This document shows, piece after piece, positions 43,945 through 51,243 of a DNA stretch of 64,000 nucleotides (the first letter of the stretch is position 1; every line of letters begins with the position of its first letter). Location: the NCBI RefSeq assembly GCF_024266705.1, contig NZ_CP100757.1:310001-374000 (forward strand), read 5' to 3'. Both the position numbers and the translations under genes were made by a program. The notes under the pieces are model-generated. The model saw nothing but the letters and a program-made list of their open reading frames with translations. It ran no database searches and was not told where the DNA came from. Source of the stretch: Natrinema gelatinilyticum. Lineage in GTDB: Archaea; Halobacteriota; Halobacteria; Halobacteriales; Natrialbaceae.

Positions 43945-44238
43945 CTACCTTCGTATTATTATCGCCTTCCTTTGTTGTAACAGCTCGTTCACCAGTTCCC
44001 GTGCCTGCTTCCCGGTTACTGCTGCGAGGTCGACTTTGAGCTGTTCGATCTCTTCCTCAAGTTCGGTAATTCGCTCCTCTTTTTTTTCAACCGTGGCCTC
44101 GAGGTCATTGATACGATCTCTTAGCAACCGATTTTTCTCGACCAGATAGGCATGGTTTTGCTTCGTTTCGTCACGTCTGTCAATGGTCGACGATTCGTTT
44201 TTGCGATGATCTCGAGCAATTCTCAAGAATGGGCACAC
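43945..44238 (-). CDS. Coiled-coil small protein, uncertain
   Basis: The 97-residue frame contains EKNRLLRDRINDLEATVEKK, EERITELEEEIEQLKVDLAA, with regular a/d leucines: a convincing coiled coil over about 45 residues, then KQARELVNELLQQRKAIIIRR. It is flanked by AT-richer DNA, and the first 25 residues look unconserved, so the true start may be the Met-less stretch further in or the gene may be a fragment. No family is recognised. Confidence 0.4.
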   Translation of the reverse strand: MCPFLRIARDHRKNESSTIDRRDETKQNHAYLVEKNRLLRDRINDLEATVEKKEERITELEEEIEQLKVDLAAVTGKQARELVNELLQQRKAIIIRR

Positions 44239-44333
44239 TCGATTCTTTTCTCGTTACACCAGCCGTCATCGTGGCTCTCGCGTGAGAGTGACCACGTATG
44301 TGTTCGATGGGGCTGCAAGTGTCAAAGGTGTCT

Positions 44334-44491
44334 TCTCGAGAGCCAGTGACACCTGATGTCCTCGGAACCCACTTCTCCCTCCGTCTCGAGTTCGGACCGA
44401 CGTCGACCGATCGAACGAGAAACCAGCACGTAACGAAACCACACGTACAACCGCGATCGCGGTGGGTCAGTCGTTTTGTGGATGTGGACCT
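44334..44491 (+). repeat. Dispersed repeat copy F
   Basis: It matches copies B and C from TCTCGAGAGCCAGTGACACC onward through the ATG-initiated frame MSSEPTSPSVSSSDRRRPIE to GTGGATGTGGACCT. The upstream tRNA-like part of B and C is missing, so the family consists of at least two modules that can occur separately. The MITE at 44524 begins 32 bases later. Confidence 0.55.
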
Positions 44492-44523
44492 AAGAAGCAT
44501 ATACTAACGAGTACAAACTTGAC

Positions 44524-44672
44524 AGCGTGTCATAGAATACGTCTCATACCCTTTCCCTCGCGATCATACAGCCTACAATTCGCGTGTGACCCTATGAGAT
44601 TTGGCAGTCATGGGTGTTGCTCGACAGCAAGACGGTGAATACTGCTTGTTGGGAACCATTGTATGACACGCT
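44524..44672. mobile_element. 149-base MITE, copy 1
   Basis: Terminal inverted repeats are AGCGTGTCATAGAAT and its near-perfect complement ATTGTATGACACGCT (one mismatch in 15). A second 149-base copy, inverted and highly similar along its length, lies at 62769-62917. There is no coding capacity. A parent insertion sequence with these ends is not in the window. Confidence 0.8.
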
Positions 44673-44740
44673 CTAATAAGGCAACGGTCAATCTTCTTTT
44701 CTGGTAGTTGGATAGTGATTATAGATAGCGTCTGAGTGAC

Positions 44741-45169
44741 TCACGCCCGTGCTGCCTCGGAATCAGCATCGGTGAGCGACAGATCAAGCTCGATCGAGTC
44801 GTACCATACCGTCGGTTTCTTCGATCGGCCGGCTTGCTCAAATTCGAGCAGGTGCAACTCCTCAAGCTCCTCAAGATTCGTGTGGACCTGTCGGACGTCA
44901 CGTTCAACAAGCCGAGCGGTCTCGCGAATACTCTCTGGTTCGTGTTGGACGATACTCCGAAGTAACTCGAGGTTCTTCGGGCGGACTACGCGGTGAAGGT
45001 CGTCGGGATCGTGAAACACAACCTCGAGATGCGGCTCGGGTCTCTCGCCGCGATCGAGTGCGCGAAGCGTCTCGAGCATTCCCTGCTCGTCGCCACTTTG
45101 GAACCGGATATGCATCGTACGCTCGCCGTTTGTCTTGCTCTTACTGTTGCTGTTACCAGGGTTCGCCAT
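44741..45169 (-). CDS. HVO_A0114-like HTH antitoxin (TumA-type), module 2
   Basis: The 142-residue protein reads MHIRFQSGDEQGMLETLRAL, VFHDPDDLHRVVRPKNLELL, then a winged helix RSIVQHEPESIRETARLVER, DVRQVHTNLEELEELHLLEF and the end PTVWYDSIELDLSL. It is clearly paralogous to the module 1 protein at 38236, with the same R-P-x-N-L-x-L-L, H-E-P-x-S-I-R-E and V-W-Y-D-x-I anchors but strong divergence in the recognition helix. It overlaps the end of the toxin gene by 17 bases. Expected to bind the paired palindromes at 45479-45523. Confidence 0.8.
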   Translation of the reverse strand: MANPGNSNSKSKTNGERTMHIRFQSGDEQGMLETLRALDRGERPEPHLEVVFHDPDDLHRVVRPKNLELLRSIVQHEPESIRETARLVERDVRQVHTNLEELEELHLLEFEQAGRSKKPTVWYDSIELDLSLTDADSEAARA

Positions 45170-45473
45170 AATCTTTCACCTCTTGCTTGAATCGTTTAAA
45201 CAGCGACTCTAAGCCGTTGAAGTCCACCGTTACGACGTCGTCAGGGTCACTTGAGCGGTGTTTGTGGTGCCGTCCGACGTCGGGATGGTCCGGGAAGTTG
45301 TCGTATCGGATGACCGTCTCACTGGCCGTCTTTCCGTACTGGAATGAGTATTTCACCCCTTCCGGATACCGATCTGACTCTGGCACTGACCACGCCTCGA
45401 CTTCGACGTATGTGTCGCCGAAGTCCTCAGTTAGCTTGAGGAGACGCGTCGTCCCATCATCACCTTCGGCCAT
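45153..45473 (-). CDS. TumE-family toxin (DUF6516-like), module 2
   Basis: About 106 residues from the ATG at 45473; the TTG at 45476 is less likely. It reads KLTEDFGDTYVEVEAWSVPE, SDRYPEGVKYSFQYGK, VIRYDNFPDHPDVGRHHKHR and VTVDFNGLESLFKRFKQEV. It shares the Y-P-E-G-x-K-Y-x-F-x-Y-G and I-R-x-D-N anchors with the toxin at 37920 and has an extra H/D/R-rich loop. Toxin first, antitoxin second is the same order as in module 1. A TATA-like CTTATAG at 45498-45504 (minus strand) lies about 27 bases upstream. Confidence 0.78.
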   Translation of the reverse strand: MAEGDDGTTRLLKLTEDFGDTYVEVEAWSVPESDRYPEGVKYSFQYGKTASETVIRYDNFPDHPDVGRHHKHRSSDPDDVVTVDFNGLESLFKRFKQEVKDYGEPW

Positions 45474-45478
45474 CAATT

Positions 45479-45523
45479 GTTGTTAGTCTCCACAACACTA
45501 TAAGCGTTGTTGTACATCACAAC
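45479..45523 (-). promoter_or_regulatory. Paired operator GTTGT-N8-ACAAC around the TumE/TumA module 2 promoter
   Basis: Palindrome 1 has arms at 45479-45483 and 45492-45496. Palindrome 2 has arms at 45506-45510 and 45519-45523. Arm length, spacer length (8) and distance between palindromes (27 bases) are identical to the operator of module 1, but the arm sequence differs (GTTGT versus GTTAG). The TATA-like box lies between the two palindromes, and the toxin ATG (45473) begins six bases beyond the nearer one. Confidence 0.75.
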
Positions 45524-45525
45524 AA

Positions 45526-46080
45526 TCAATCCGCGTTCGCTCGCGACCGGCTCGTGTCGGCGTACTCGATGGCGACTGGCTCTAGCGCCTGAAGGATAAT
45601 CTCCGCCTCAAGCGGGGAGAGGTCGAGTTCTCGGGCTGCGATTCGATGGTTGACCGTTCCATCGACGTACTCGTAGGCGTACTCGAGTGCGACTGCCAGG
45701 CCATCGAGACCATGCCGCTCGATGTAGACGTCGATGTCATCGTCTTCGGCGCGGCGAGCAATGGCTGCGATAAGTGTCGGCGTGATCGTTTGGGTCTCTC
45801 CGTTAGTCGAGAGTGTGAGTGAAATGGACTCGGCGTCGTATTCGTATGGACGTTGCTCTCGAGTTTTTTCCACTAAGCCAGCTGTTTCGAGTTTCTGAAT
45901 ATAGTCGTACGCAGTTCCCTGGGGGATGTCGAGTTCGTCGACGATCTCGGAAACGGTGACGAGGTCGTGGTGCAAGATATGAGCGTAAATCCGAGCCAGC
46001 GTTGGCGTCTCGAGGAGATCGGCGACCGTCTGGAGCTGTTGGATGGGCGGCTGGCCAGACCGAGGTGGTGAGTGCGCCAT
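45526..46080 (-). CDS. HTH transcriptional regulator (DUF7437-type)
   Basis: The 184-residue protein reads LQTVADLLETPTLARIYAHI, LHHDLVTVSEIVDELDIPQG, TAYDYIQKLETAGLVEKTRE, a winged helix of TrmB/ArsR type, followed by a helical C-terminal domain ending LSPLEAEIILQALEPVAIEY. From memory haloarchaeal proteins of this shape carry the DUF7437 label. A perfect inverted repeat directly upstream (46090-46105) is probably its own operator. It is on the same strand as toxin-antitoxin module 2 but separated from it by that module's promoter. Confidence 0.75.
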   Translation of the reverse strand: MAHSPPRSGQPPIQQLQTVADLLETPTLARIYAHILHHDLVTVSEIVDELDIPQGTAYDYIQKLETAGLVEKTREQRPYEYDAESISLTLSTNGETQTITPTLIAAIARRAEDDDIDVYIERHGLDGLAVALEYAYEYVDGTVNHRIAARELDLSPLEAEIILQALEPVAIEYADTSRSRANAD

Positions 46081-46089
46081 TTCAATTAT

Positions 46090-46105
46090 GAATTATGGAT
46101 AATTC
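46090..46105 (-). promoter_or_regulatory. Operator-like inverted repeat GAATTAT-GG-ATAATTC
   Basis: This is a perfect 7-2-7 inverted repeat starting ten bases upstream of the ATG at 46080. An overlapping AATTATGAATTATGG gives a partial second unit. Its position is right at the expected transcription start of the HTH gene, so autoregulation is likely. Confidence 0.55.
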
Positions 46106-46240
46106 AAGATAAGGCTTCCGGCGGTAGAGCAGAACTCGCGATTGTGGTGACTTCGGAGTTGTCCTCTGTGTCGGCACACCTCTCAGAGAGCGCGGTGACG
46201 AGAGATGATTGGAACATTCGTGCTGTCAGTGTATAATTAT

Positions 46241-46278
46241 AACTGTGAACTAACAGTAACGGCGTGCAAGACTTAGAG
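46241..46278 (+). repeat. Dispersed repeat, copy 2 (partial, 38 bases)
   Basis: AACTGTGAACTAACAGTAAC then GGCGTGCAAGACTTAGAG matches the last 38 bases of 42366-42457 with one difference. It faces the inverted full copy at 49095-49184; the methyltransferase gene and the IS200/IS605 element lie between the two. Confidence 0.6.
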
Positions 46279-46359
46279 TATGTGATCAGCGAACGACTGA
46301 GGTTCGCCCTCGGATCAAACTCACGAAATAGACTGACGGTAGGGACGCGAACTCAACAC

Positions 46360-47154
46360 TCATGGGGCCGTACAGATGACGGTGAACGATCGGTGAGGGA
46401 CTTCGATCGGCTCGTCGGGAAACGACGATTTCAGGTGGTCGTCGAGTTGCTCATCAAACTCCCGGATTTCTTCCTCAGATAACGAACCTCCGACTCCAGC
46501 GCTCGCCCGAATGCGCCCACGCCACGCGTCGTGTGAATACTCGATGGTAGTCTCGAACGAGAACGTCTCAATGTTTTGAAACTCGGCCTTGGATAGATCG
46601 CGCGTCCAGTCCGGATAGAAGCCGGTTCCACCAGCTCCCGGCCAATCGGAATTCCAATCGAGGATCAACTGTTCCGTTTCATCAACGACGTTCCTGTTCC
46701 TCGGTAGCCAATCAAAATGCGTGATGACGATTGTGCCGCCAGACGTAATAACGCGCTGCACTTCGGAACAGACGTGGTCACGATCGAACCAGTGCCAACA
46801 CTGGCCCGCGGTCACGACATCGACGCTGTTCTCTCGAATCGGTATCTGTTCAGCCCTCGCCCAAATGTACTCTGTATTATCAGCCTCTTCTCTACTCGCA
46901 CGACGAGCAACAGCGAGCAACTCCCTATCGAGATCAACGCCGATGACGCTACTCCCACGTTGGCGTAGTTCCCGAGCAAGAAATCCGGTTCCGGTGCCGA
47001 GGTCGAGGACTCGTTGATTCTCCGTTCCGACCCCAACCGCTTTCAATCGATCGAATAATTCGGATGGGTACGTGGCACGGTACCGTTCGTAATCTGTTGC
47101 TGCGTTCCCGAATTTGGGATCGAAATCCGAGGCTGATACATAGTGCGAGCGCAT
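46360..47154 (-). CDS. Class I SAM-dependent methyltransferase
   Basis: About 264 residues from the ATG at 47154. It contains FGNAATDYERYRATYPSELF, motif I RVLDLGTGTGFLARELRQRG, SVIGVDLDRELLAVAR, AEQIPIRENSVDVVTAGQCW and HWFDRDHVCSEVQRVITSGG: a typical UbiE/Trm-like methyltransferase with the Q-x-W-H-W-F-D loop. Substrate unknown. The left-end hairpin of the IS200/IS605 element starts at 47155, one base before the start codon, so the native promoter was displaced. Expression, if any, must come from the transposon end. Confidence 0.85.
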   Translation of the reverse strand: MRSHYVSASDFDPKFGNAATDYERYRATYPSELFDRLKAVGVGTENQRVLDLGTGTGFLARELRQRGSSVIGVDLDRELLAVARRASREEADNTEYIWARAEQIPIRENSVDVVTAGQCWHWFDRDHVCSEVQRVITSGGTIVITHFDWLPRNRNVVDETEQLILDWNSDWPGAGGTGFYPDWTRDLSKAEFQNIETFSFETTIEYSHDAWRGRIRASAGVGGSLSEEEIREFDEQLDDHLKSSFPDEPIEVPHRSFTVICTAP

Positions 47155-47281
47155 ACCCGCGTCTTCAGGCGCGGGTCGAGCGGTAGACATAGCGTGTCCG
47201 AACCACGTTGCTACGAACCGCTGGATTTCCTACACTCTTCAGCAGCTTTAAGATAGTTTCTGACCATAGTGTGTGGTACGG

Positions 47282-47671
47282 ATGAAAACCACACGGCATG
47301 CGACCTACAACCTTAACTACCACATAGTGTGGTTGCCCAAGTTCCGAAATTCGGTACTGGTTAATGAGGTCGCCGACCGTGTGCGTCGAATCCTCCACGA
47401 GATCGCCAACGAGAAAGGGTTGGAGATAATCGATCTCACGGTCCAATCCGACCACGTTCACCTTTTCGTGAGTAGCCCACCGAAGCACGCGCCTTCACTC
47501 CTTGCCAACTGGTTCAAAGGAATCAGTTCGCGGAAATACAACCACCGCTACGCCGACCACGACGGCGAGAAAATTAAGTGGGCACGTGGCTACTACGCGG
47601 GAACAGCAGGACGCGTTTCAAGCGAGACGGTTCAAGACTATATCCAGCGACACAGGGAGGGTGACATGTGA
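47282..47671 (+). CDS. tnpA: IS200/IS605 Y1 (HUH) transposase TnpA
   Basis: 129 residues from the ATG at 47282. It reads TRHATYNLNYHIVWLPKFRN, RVRRILHEIANEKGLEIIDL, TVQSDHVHLFVSSPPKHAPS (HUH pair H-V-H) and ARGYYAGTAGRVSSETVQDY, IQRH with the catalytic Tyr in the last helix. Length and motifs are complete, so it should still be able to mobilise this element and perhaps the non-autonomous IS200/IS605-like copies in the window, provided that their ends match. The right ends of those copies are of a different type, so cross-mobilisation is not certain. Confidence 0.92.
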   Translation: MKTTRHATYNLNYHIVWLPKFRNSVLVNEVADRVRRILHEIANEKGLEIIDLTVQSDHVHLFVSSPPKHAPSLLANWFKGISSRKYNHRYADHDGEKIKWARGYYAGTAGRVSSETVQDYIQRHREGDM

Positions 47672-48902
47672 CTGAACTTACCGAAACGCTTGAACTCAAG
47701 CTTGTGGAACCGACCGCCCACAAGCACCACAAACTCTACGAAACAAAACGGGCGTACCAAGACGCTCTCGAAGCCGCGTTCAACGCCAATTGCACCACAC
47801 AGACCGAAGCGAACGATGTGGTGGTCAACTACGATCTTTCGGGGTACGCGAAGAACGCGCTCAAGAAGTACGTCCCACAACTCTGTGGCGGAAGTTACGA
47901 CGCGAAAGAGCTTCACGGCGACCATCCCGTTCGGTTCACGAACGAGGGGCCGAAGCTCAACCACAAGCCACAGAACGCAATCGAGTGGTATGTCAAAATC
48001 CCGCACCACGACGACTATAACCTGTGGCTCCCCGCACAACCGAATCCCGAACAGCGGGAGTGGCTGGAAGCGTTGCACGCGGGAGACGCGAAGATGGGCG
48101 AGTGTCGGCTGTTCGACCGGGGTGTGAGTGGTACTTGCATGTTGTCGCAACGCGAGACGTGGAGGAACGAACCAGTTCGGCGGACGAGACGCCGATTGGG
48201 GTAGACATCGGGGAAGCTTCTTTGTTAACGGTGTGTCACCGTGACGAACGCGGCTCCCCGGCTACACCCAACCTCTGGAACGACGAAGGAAAGCGAGTCC
48301 GACAACTCCGTGAGACGTACTTCACGGCGACTCGACGCCTTCAGAAACGCGGAAGCGAACGTATCGCAGAGTCCTATGGCGATTCGCTTTGGCGACAGAT
48401 TGACGACATTCTCCACACAGTCACGTCGGAAGTCGTTGCCTACGCCGACCAATTCGAGAATCCTGTGTTGGTCCTCGAAGATCTGACGCACATCCGGGAG
48501 AATCTGGACTACGGCGCGTTCATGAACCGGCGGCTCCACGGATGGGGCTTCGCAAAGATGCACGCTCAGATCCAGTACAAGGCCGCCGAGAAGGGGATTC
48601 GTGTGGAGACGGTGAATCCCGCATACACCTCGAAGTCGTGTCACTGTTGCGGGGAACAGGGCTACCGGCCCGATCAAGCGACGTTCAAGTGTTCCAACTC
48701 GAAGTGTTGGGTTTCGGAGTCCCACGCGGACATCAACGCCGCGCTCAATATTGCAGACCGCTACCTCAGCGGAGAGAGCCATTCAAGAAAACACACGGAT
48801 AGCGATGACTCGGCTGAGGAAGGGGGCCGTTTGACCGGCCCGCAAGACAGCCAAGCTGATGCTGACACCCAGCAGGCGACGCTTGGAACGTATGCGTCTT
48901 GA
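47668..48902 (+). pseudogene. tnpB: TnpB RNA-guided nuclease, frameshifted by a GT duplication
   Basis: Frame 1 (47668-48123) reads the N-terminal half to CRLFDRG. Frame 2 resumes with EWYLHVVATRDVEERTSSAD and carries the RuvC-like nuclease: GVDIGEASLLTV (Asp), LVLEDLTHIRENLD (Glu), zinc finger C-x-x-C in SKSCHCCGEQG and FKCSNSKCW, and SHADINAALNIADRYL (last Asp). The break is at GGTGTGAG around 48121-48128; removing one GT gives GGT GAG TGG and joins both halves. All catalytic residues are present, so the lesion is recent, a sequencing error, or recoded. Confidence 0.85.
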
Positions 48903-48975
48903 AACCTTAGTGTCGAATCGTCCGGCCTGAAATCCCATGGTGGGATTCCCGCGACTTTAGGCGCGGGAGGAGGTC

Positions 48976-49300
48976 AATGGCTGTCGTCTGTCGTAGCCTC
49001 ACTGAAACTCCCACACCGGAGTATCAATCTATTACGTTTGGCTGTAGTGATCAATATCTCCCTCACCTTATCGATACGATCTGTGGTATACAGCCTCTAA
49101 GTCTTGCACACCGTTACTGTCAGTTTACAGTTCAAATCTGCCACTGCACGGATGCTGATACTCACAAGTCGAAGGTTGAACACCAATAGCCTGTCCTACG
49201 CCAGCGCTGCCAATCCAATGATTCGATATTATATTTTGGATTGGAACTTTCACGCAATAAACAAAATCTAGTTCTATGTCTATGACCACACTCCAATCGT
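48976..49300. other. Intergenic stretch with repeat copy 3
   Basis: Apart from the inverted repeat copy at 49095-49184 there is nothing coding. It is AT-rich at 49215-49280, probably the promoter of the secreted protein at 49301. Confidence 0.4.
49095..49184 (-). repeat. About 90-base dispersed repeat, copy 3 (inverted)
   Basis: The reverse complement of 42366-42457 (about ten differences). It starts CTCTAAGTCTTGCACACCGT and ends GTCGAAGGTTGAACACC. With copy 2 it brackets 46.24-49.18 kb as inverted ends. Confidence 0.6.
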
Positions 49301-49615
49301 ATGCGTTTAGGCGTAAACATACTCACAGCAGTCCTCGTCGTAATCCTCGTCTTCGTGATCGTCCCCGGCGGGCTCACCGCGGCGACGCCTTCTCACGACA
49401 GTGACGCGGCCGCCGAGGAGACGAGCAACACGAAACTCGGTAGCATCGATATTCTGATCGAGAACACACACATCGAGATCGGCGACGCCGAGCGCACCTA
49501 CGAGATTGAATCCGTATCGGTTCACCTGGACGGGGTGACGATCGATTTCGACGGGAAGACGTACGAAATTTGTCGCATAGACATCACCATCGAGAGGATC
49601 GGAGTCAAAGTGTAG
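49301..49615 (+). CDS. Small exported protein of unknown function
   Basis: The 104-residue protein has an N-terminal hydrophobic segment VNILTAVLVVILVFVIVPGG (residues 5-24) resembling a signal peptide or anchor. A short Asp/Glu/Ser linker follows, then a compact beta-rich part: SIDILIENTHIEIGDAERTY, EIESVSVHLDGVTIDFDGKT, YEICRIDITIERIGVKV. The repeated I-D-I/H-I-E-I alternation suggests a small beta sandwich. No family is recognised. Confidence 0.6.
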   Translation: MRLGVNILTAVLVVILVFVIVPGGLTAATPSHDSDAAAEETSNTKLGSIDILIENTHIEIGDAERTYEIESVSVHLDGVTIDFDGKTYEICRIDITIERIGVKV

Positions 49616-49877
49616 GAGCGGTCAGAGTTGAGCCGCGGTGCACGCGAGGTAGGAGAGGATCTGGCCCACCTTCCCGATTAATCGGTTTGAAGTGCATCAA
49701 CGAACGTCGGCCACCCAGGATCGCTTGCTGTTCTGATTTGTGTTGTTTCGTCCGCGGACTGCTTAAGAACCGTTTCGACGAAGTCGATGCTCCGCTCTTC
49801 GTGTGCCGTTGCAAAGTGATACTGGCGGCTGAATATTCTTTAGGCTAGAGTGTAATTGGGAAGTATAGCCACGCTTG

Positions 49878-50356
49878 ATGCTGCCACTCTCGACGACCTC
49901 CGCGAGTCTCGCGGAGATCGAGGACAAGAAGCCGACACAGCGGCTGATAGCGGTGATCAACTACCTCGAAGAAGACGACGATGGCAGAGGTAGCTGAACG
50001 GTACGGATACACCGGTCCATGGCTGTCTCGCTGGGTTGACCGGCTCGACTGGCTCGCTGATGAGCCGGTCAAGCAAGTCGTCTACGACGATACGCGTGAA
50101 GGCAGACCATCCGAACTCTCTGACGACGAGCACAAGCAGTTTGTCGAGGTACTTCACGAGTCTCCCGAAGAAGTTGGATACGACGCACCCGCTTGCTCTG
50201 TCCCACTAGCGCGTCACTATCTCTTCGAAGAATTTGGTGTTGAGTACTGCGAACGCCACATCCGACAACTGATGCCCAAGGTCGGGCTGTCCTGGAAGAC
50301 AGCCCGGCCGGAGTTCCACAAGTCCGACGAACGAGCCCAAGAGGGCTGGGAAAATT
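49878..50356 (+). pseudogene. IS630-family transposase, N-terminal part, frameshifted and truncated
   Basis: The ATG at 49878 opens MLPLSTTSASLAEIEDKKPT, QRLIAVINYLEED, then a frameshift near 49978. The other frame continues MAEVAERYGYTGPWLSRWVD, RLDWLADEPVKQVVYDDTRE, GRPSELSDDEHKQFVEVLHE, FGVEYCERHIRQLMPKVGLS and WKTARPEFHKSDERAQEGW. This is the HTH and linker region of haloarchaeal IS630-type transposases; the DDE half is missing. The frame is cut at 50356 by a 220-base MITE. Confidence 0.7.
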
Positions 50357-50576
50357 GCTCTATTGAAAATGGGGGACAGCGTGGGGATACAGCAATTTTG
50401 ATGGTTGCTATTCAGTAAAATACCCGCGATTGTGATTAGAATAGATTTGGTTCGAGATGATCACCTCAAGCATCGCCAGATTAGGTGAGAAAGTCGCGTC
50501 ACTTCTCGGCCAAAATGCGTAATTCTTTGGCTCAAAATCTACTGACCCCGCCGCCGTACCGCATTTTCAATAGAGC
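50357..50576. mobile_element. 220-base MITE with 15-base inverted ends
   Basis: The left end GCTCTATTGAAAATG (50357-50371) and right end CATTTTCAATAGAGC (50562-50576) are perfect complements. The interior is AT-richer than the surroundings and non-coding. Inserted at the end of the remaining IS630 transposase. No target duplication is visible, so the right flank may be rearranged. A second copy is not in this window. Confidence 0.75.
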
Positions 50577-50618
50577 AGTTTCTCGAGCGCATTAACGATC
50601 TCGAGCAGAAGCGGTCGA

Positions 50619-50909
50619 TCACTCATCGTCGGGCACCTCGCTGACGACATCGATGATCTCCTGGGCGGTCGAACTGATCTGCCCGAGGCGGTCTTGGATT
50701 ACCTCGGGATCGTCACCGTGCCACGCGGCGAGATAGAACGCTGATCCACTGGTATTCAGCCCGAAGAACCTCTCCGAAATGTACTGCAGCGCGGATGCAA
50801 TCGCGTCCTCCGATCGGACTCCGGGTTCCATGGCGTCGCCTTCCTCGACGATCTGCTTGTGGAGACCGAGGATGAGGTCAACGGAGGGATACGCGATGTC
50901 ATCAGTCAC
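50619..50909 (-). pseudogene. Doc/Fic-family toxin with the active-site loop deleted
   Basis: From a GTG at 50909 it reads TDDIAYPSVDLILGLHKQIV, EEGDAMEPGVRSEDAIASAL, QYISERFFG: the N-terminus of haloarchaeal death-on-curing toxins (Y-P-S-V-x-x-x-L-x-x-H-x-x-I-V). It then jumps to LNTSGSAFYLAAWHGDDPEV, which resembles the part after the Fic motif. The H-P-F-x-x-G-N-K-R-T-A loop that should lie between is absent. Deletion of about 30 codons is the simplest explanation. The product is probably non-toxic. Confidence 0.55.
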
Positions 50910-50979
50910 ACTCTGGACTCTCTCACGCCAACCGATAATCGTTTCTGAGGAGGTTGCTCTCATCCACCCCCTATGCGAT

Positions 50980-51159
50980 CTAGCCGAATGGTCGGTCGCG
51001 AGGGAAGCGAGGCGCTCCCTGCAGCCAGCGCCTCTGGACCATGTACGCGTTAATCGCCGACGTCGCCTCACCTCGGTCGATTGCGGCAAGCAATTCAGCG
51101 GCCTGCTCGCTGGTTCGCAGCGACCCGAAGACCCACAGATCCGTATCGAGGATCTTCAC
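50980..51159 (-). pseudogene. PIN-domain toxin, truncated
   Basis: From a GTG at 51159 it reads KILDTDLWVFGSLRTSEQAA, ELLAAIDRGEATSAINAYMV, then QRRWLQGAPRFPRDRPFG-stop, which is no longer PIN-like. The first acidic residue region (L-D-T-D) is present, but the E/D/D residues of the second half are lost. The GTG overlaps the stop of the antitoxin fragment (GTGA), the usual coupling in a VapBC pair. Confidence 0.6.
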
Positions 51160-51243
51160 GCGTCAGACCCATACACCTGTTCAGACGTTTTCTCACGTGC
51201 CTCTTCGACGGCTCGTTCGAGGTCGCCCGGAACCTCGGGATGC
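51156..51243 (-). pseudogene. C-terminal tail of an antitoxin
   Basis: The last 29 codons read HPEVPGDLERAVEEAREKTS, EQVYGSDA-stop, an acidic helix typical of VapB-type antitoxin tails. Upstream of about 51243 the frame changes into sequence antisense to the lactate permease fragment, so the DNA-binding half is gone. Confidence 0.45.

Larger units (their letters stand above)
47155..48975 (+). mobile_element. Complete IS200/IS605-family element (tnpA + tnpB)
   Basis: The left-end hairpin is CCCGCGTCTTCAGGCGCGGG (47156-47175) and the right-end hairpin is CCCGCGACTTTAGGCGCGGG (48948-48967), almost the same stem. Both genes of the family lie between them on the plus strand, overlapping by 4 bases. 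There are no target duplication and no inverted termini, as expected. The exact cleavage points are inferred from the hairpins only. Confidence 0.85.
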
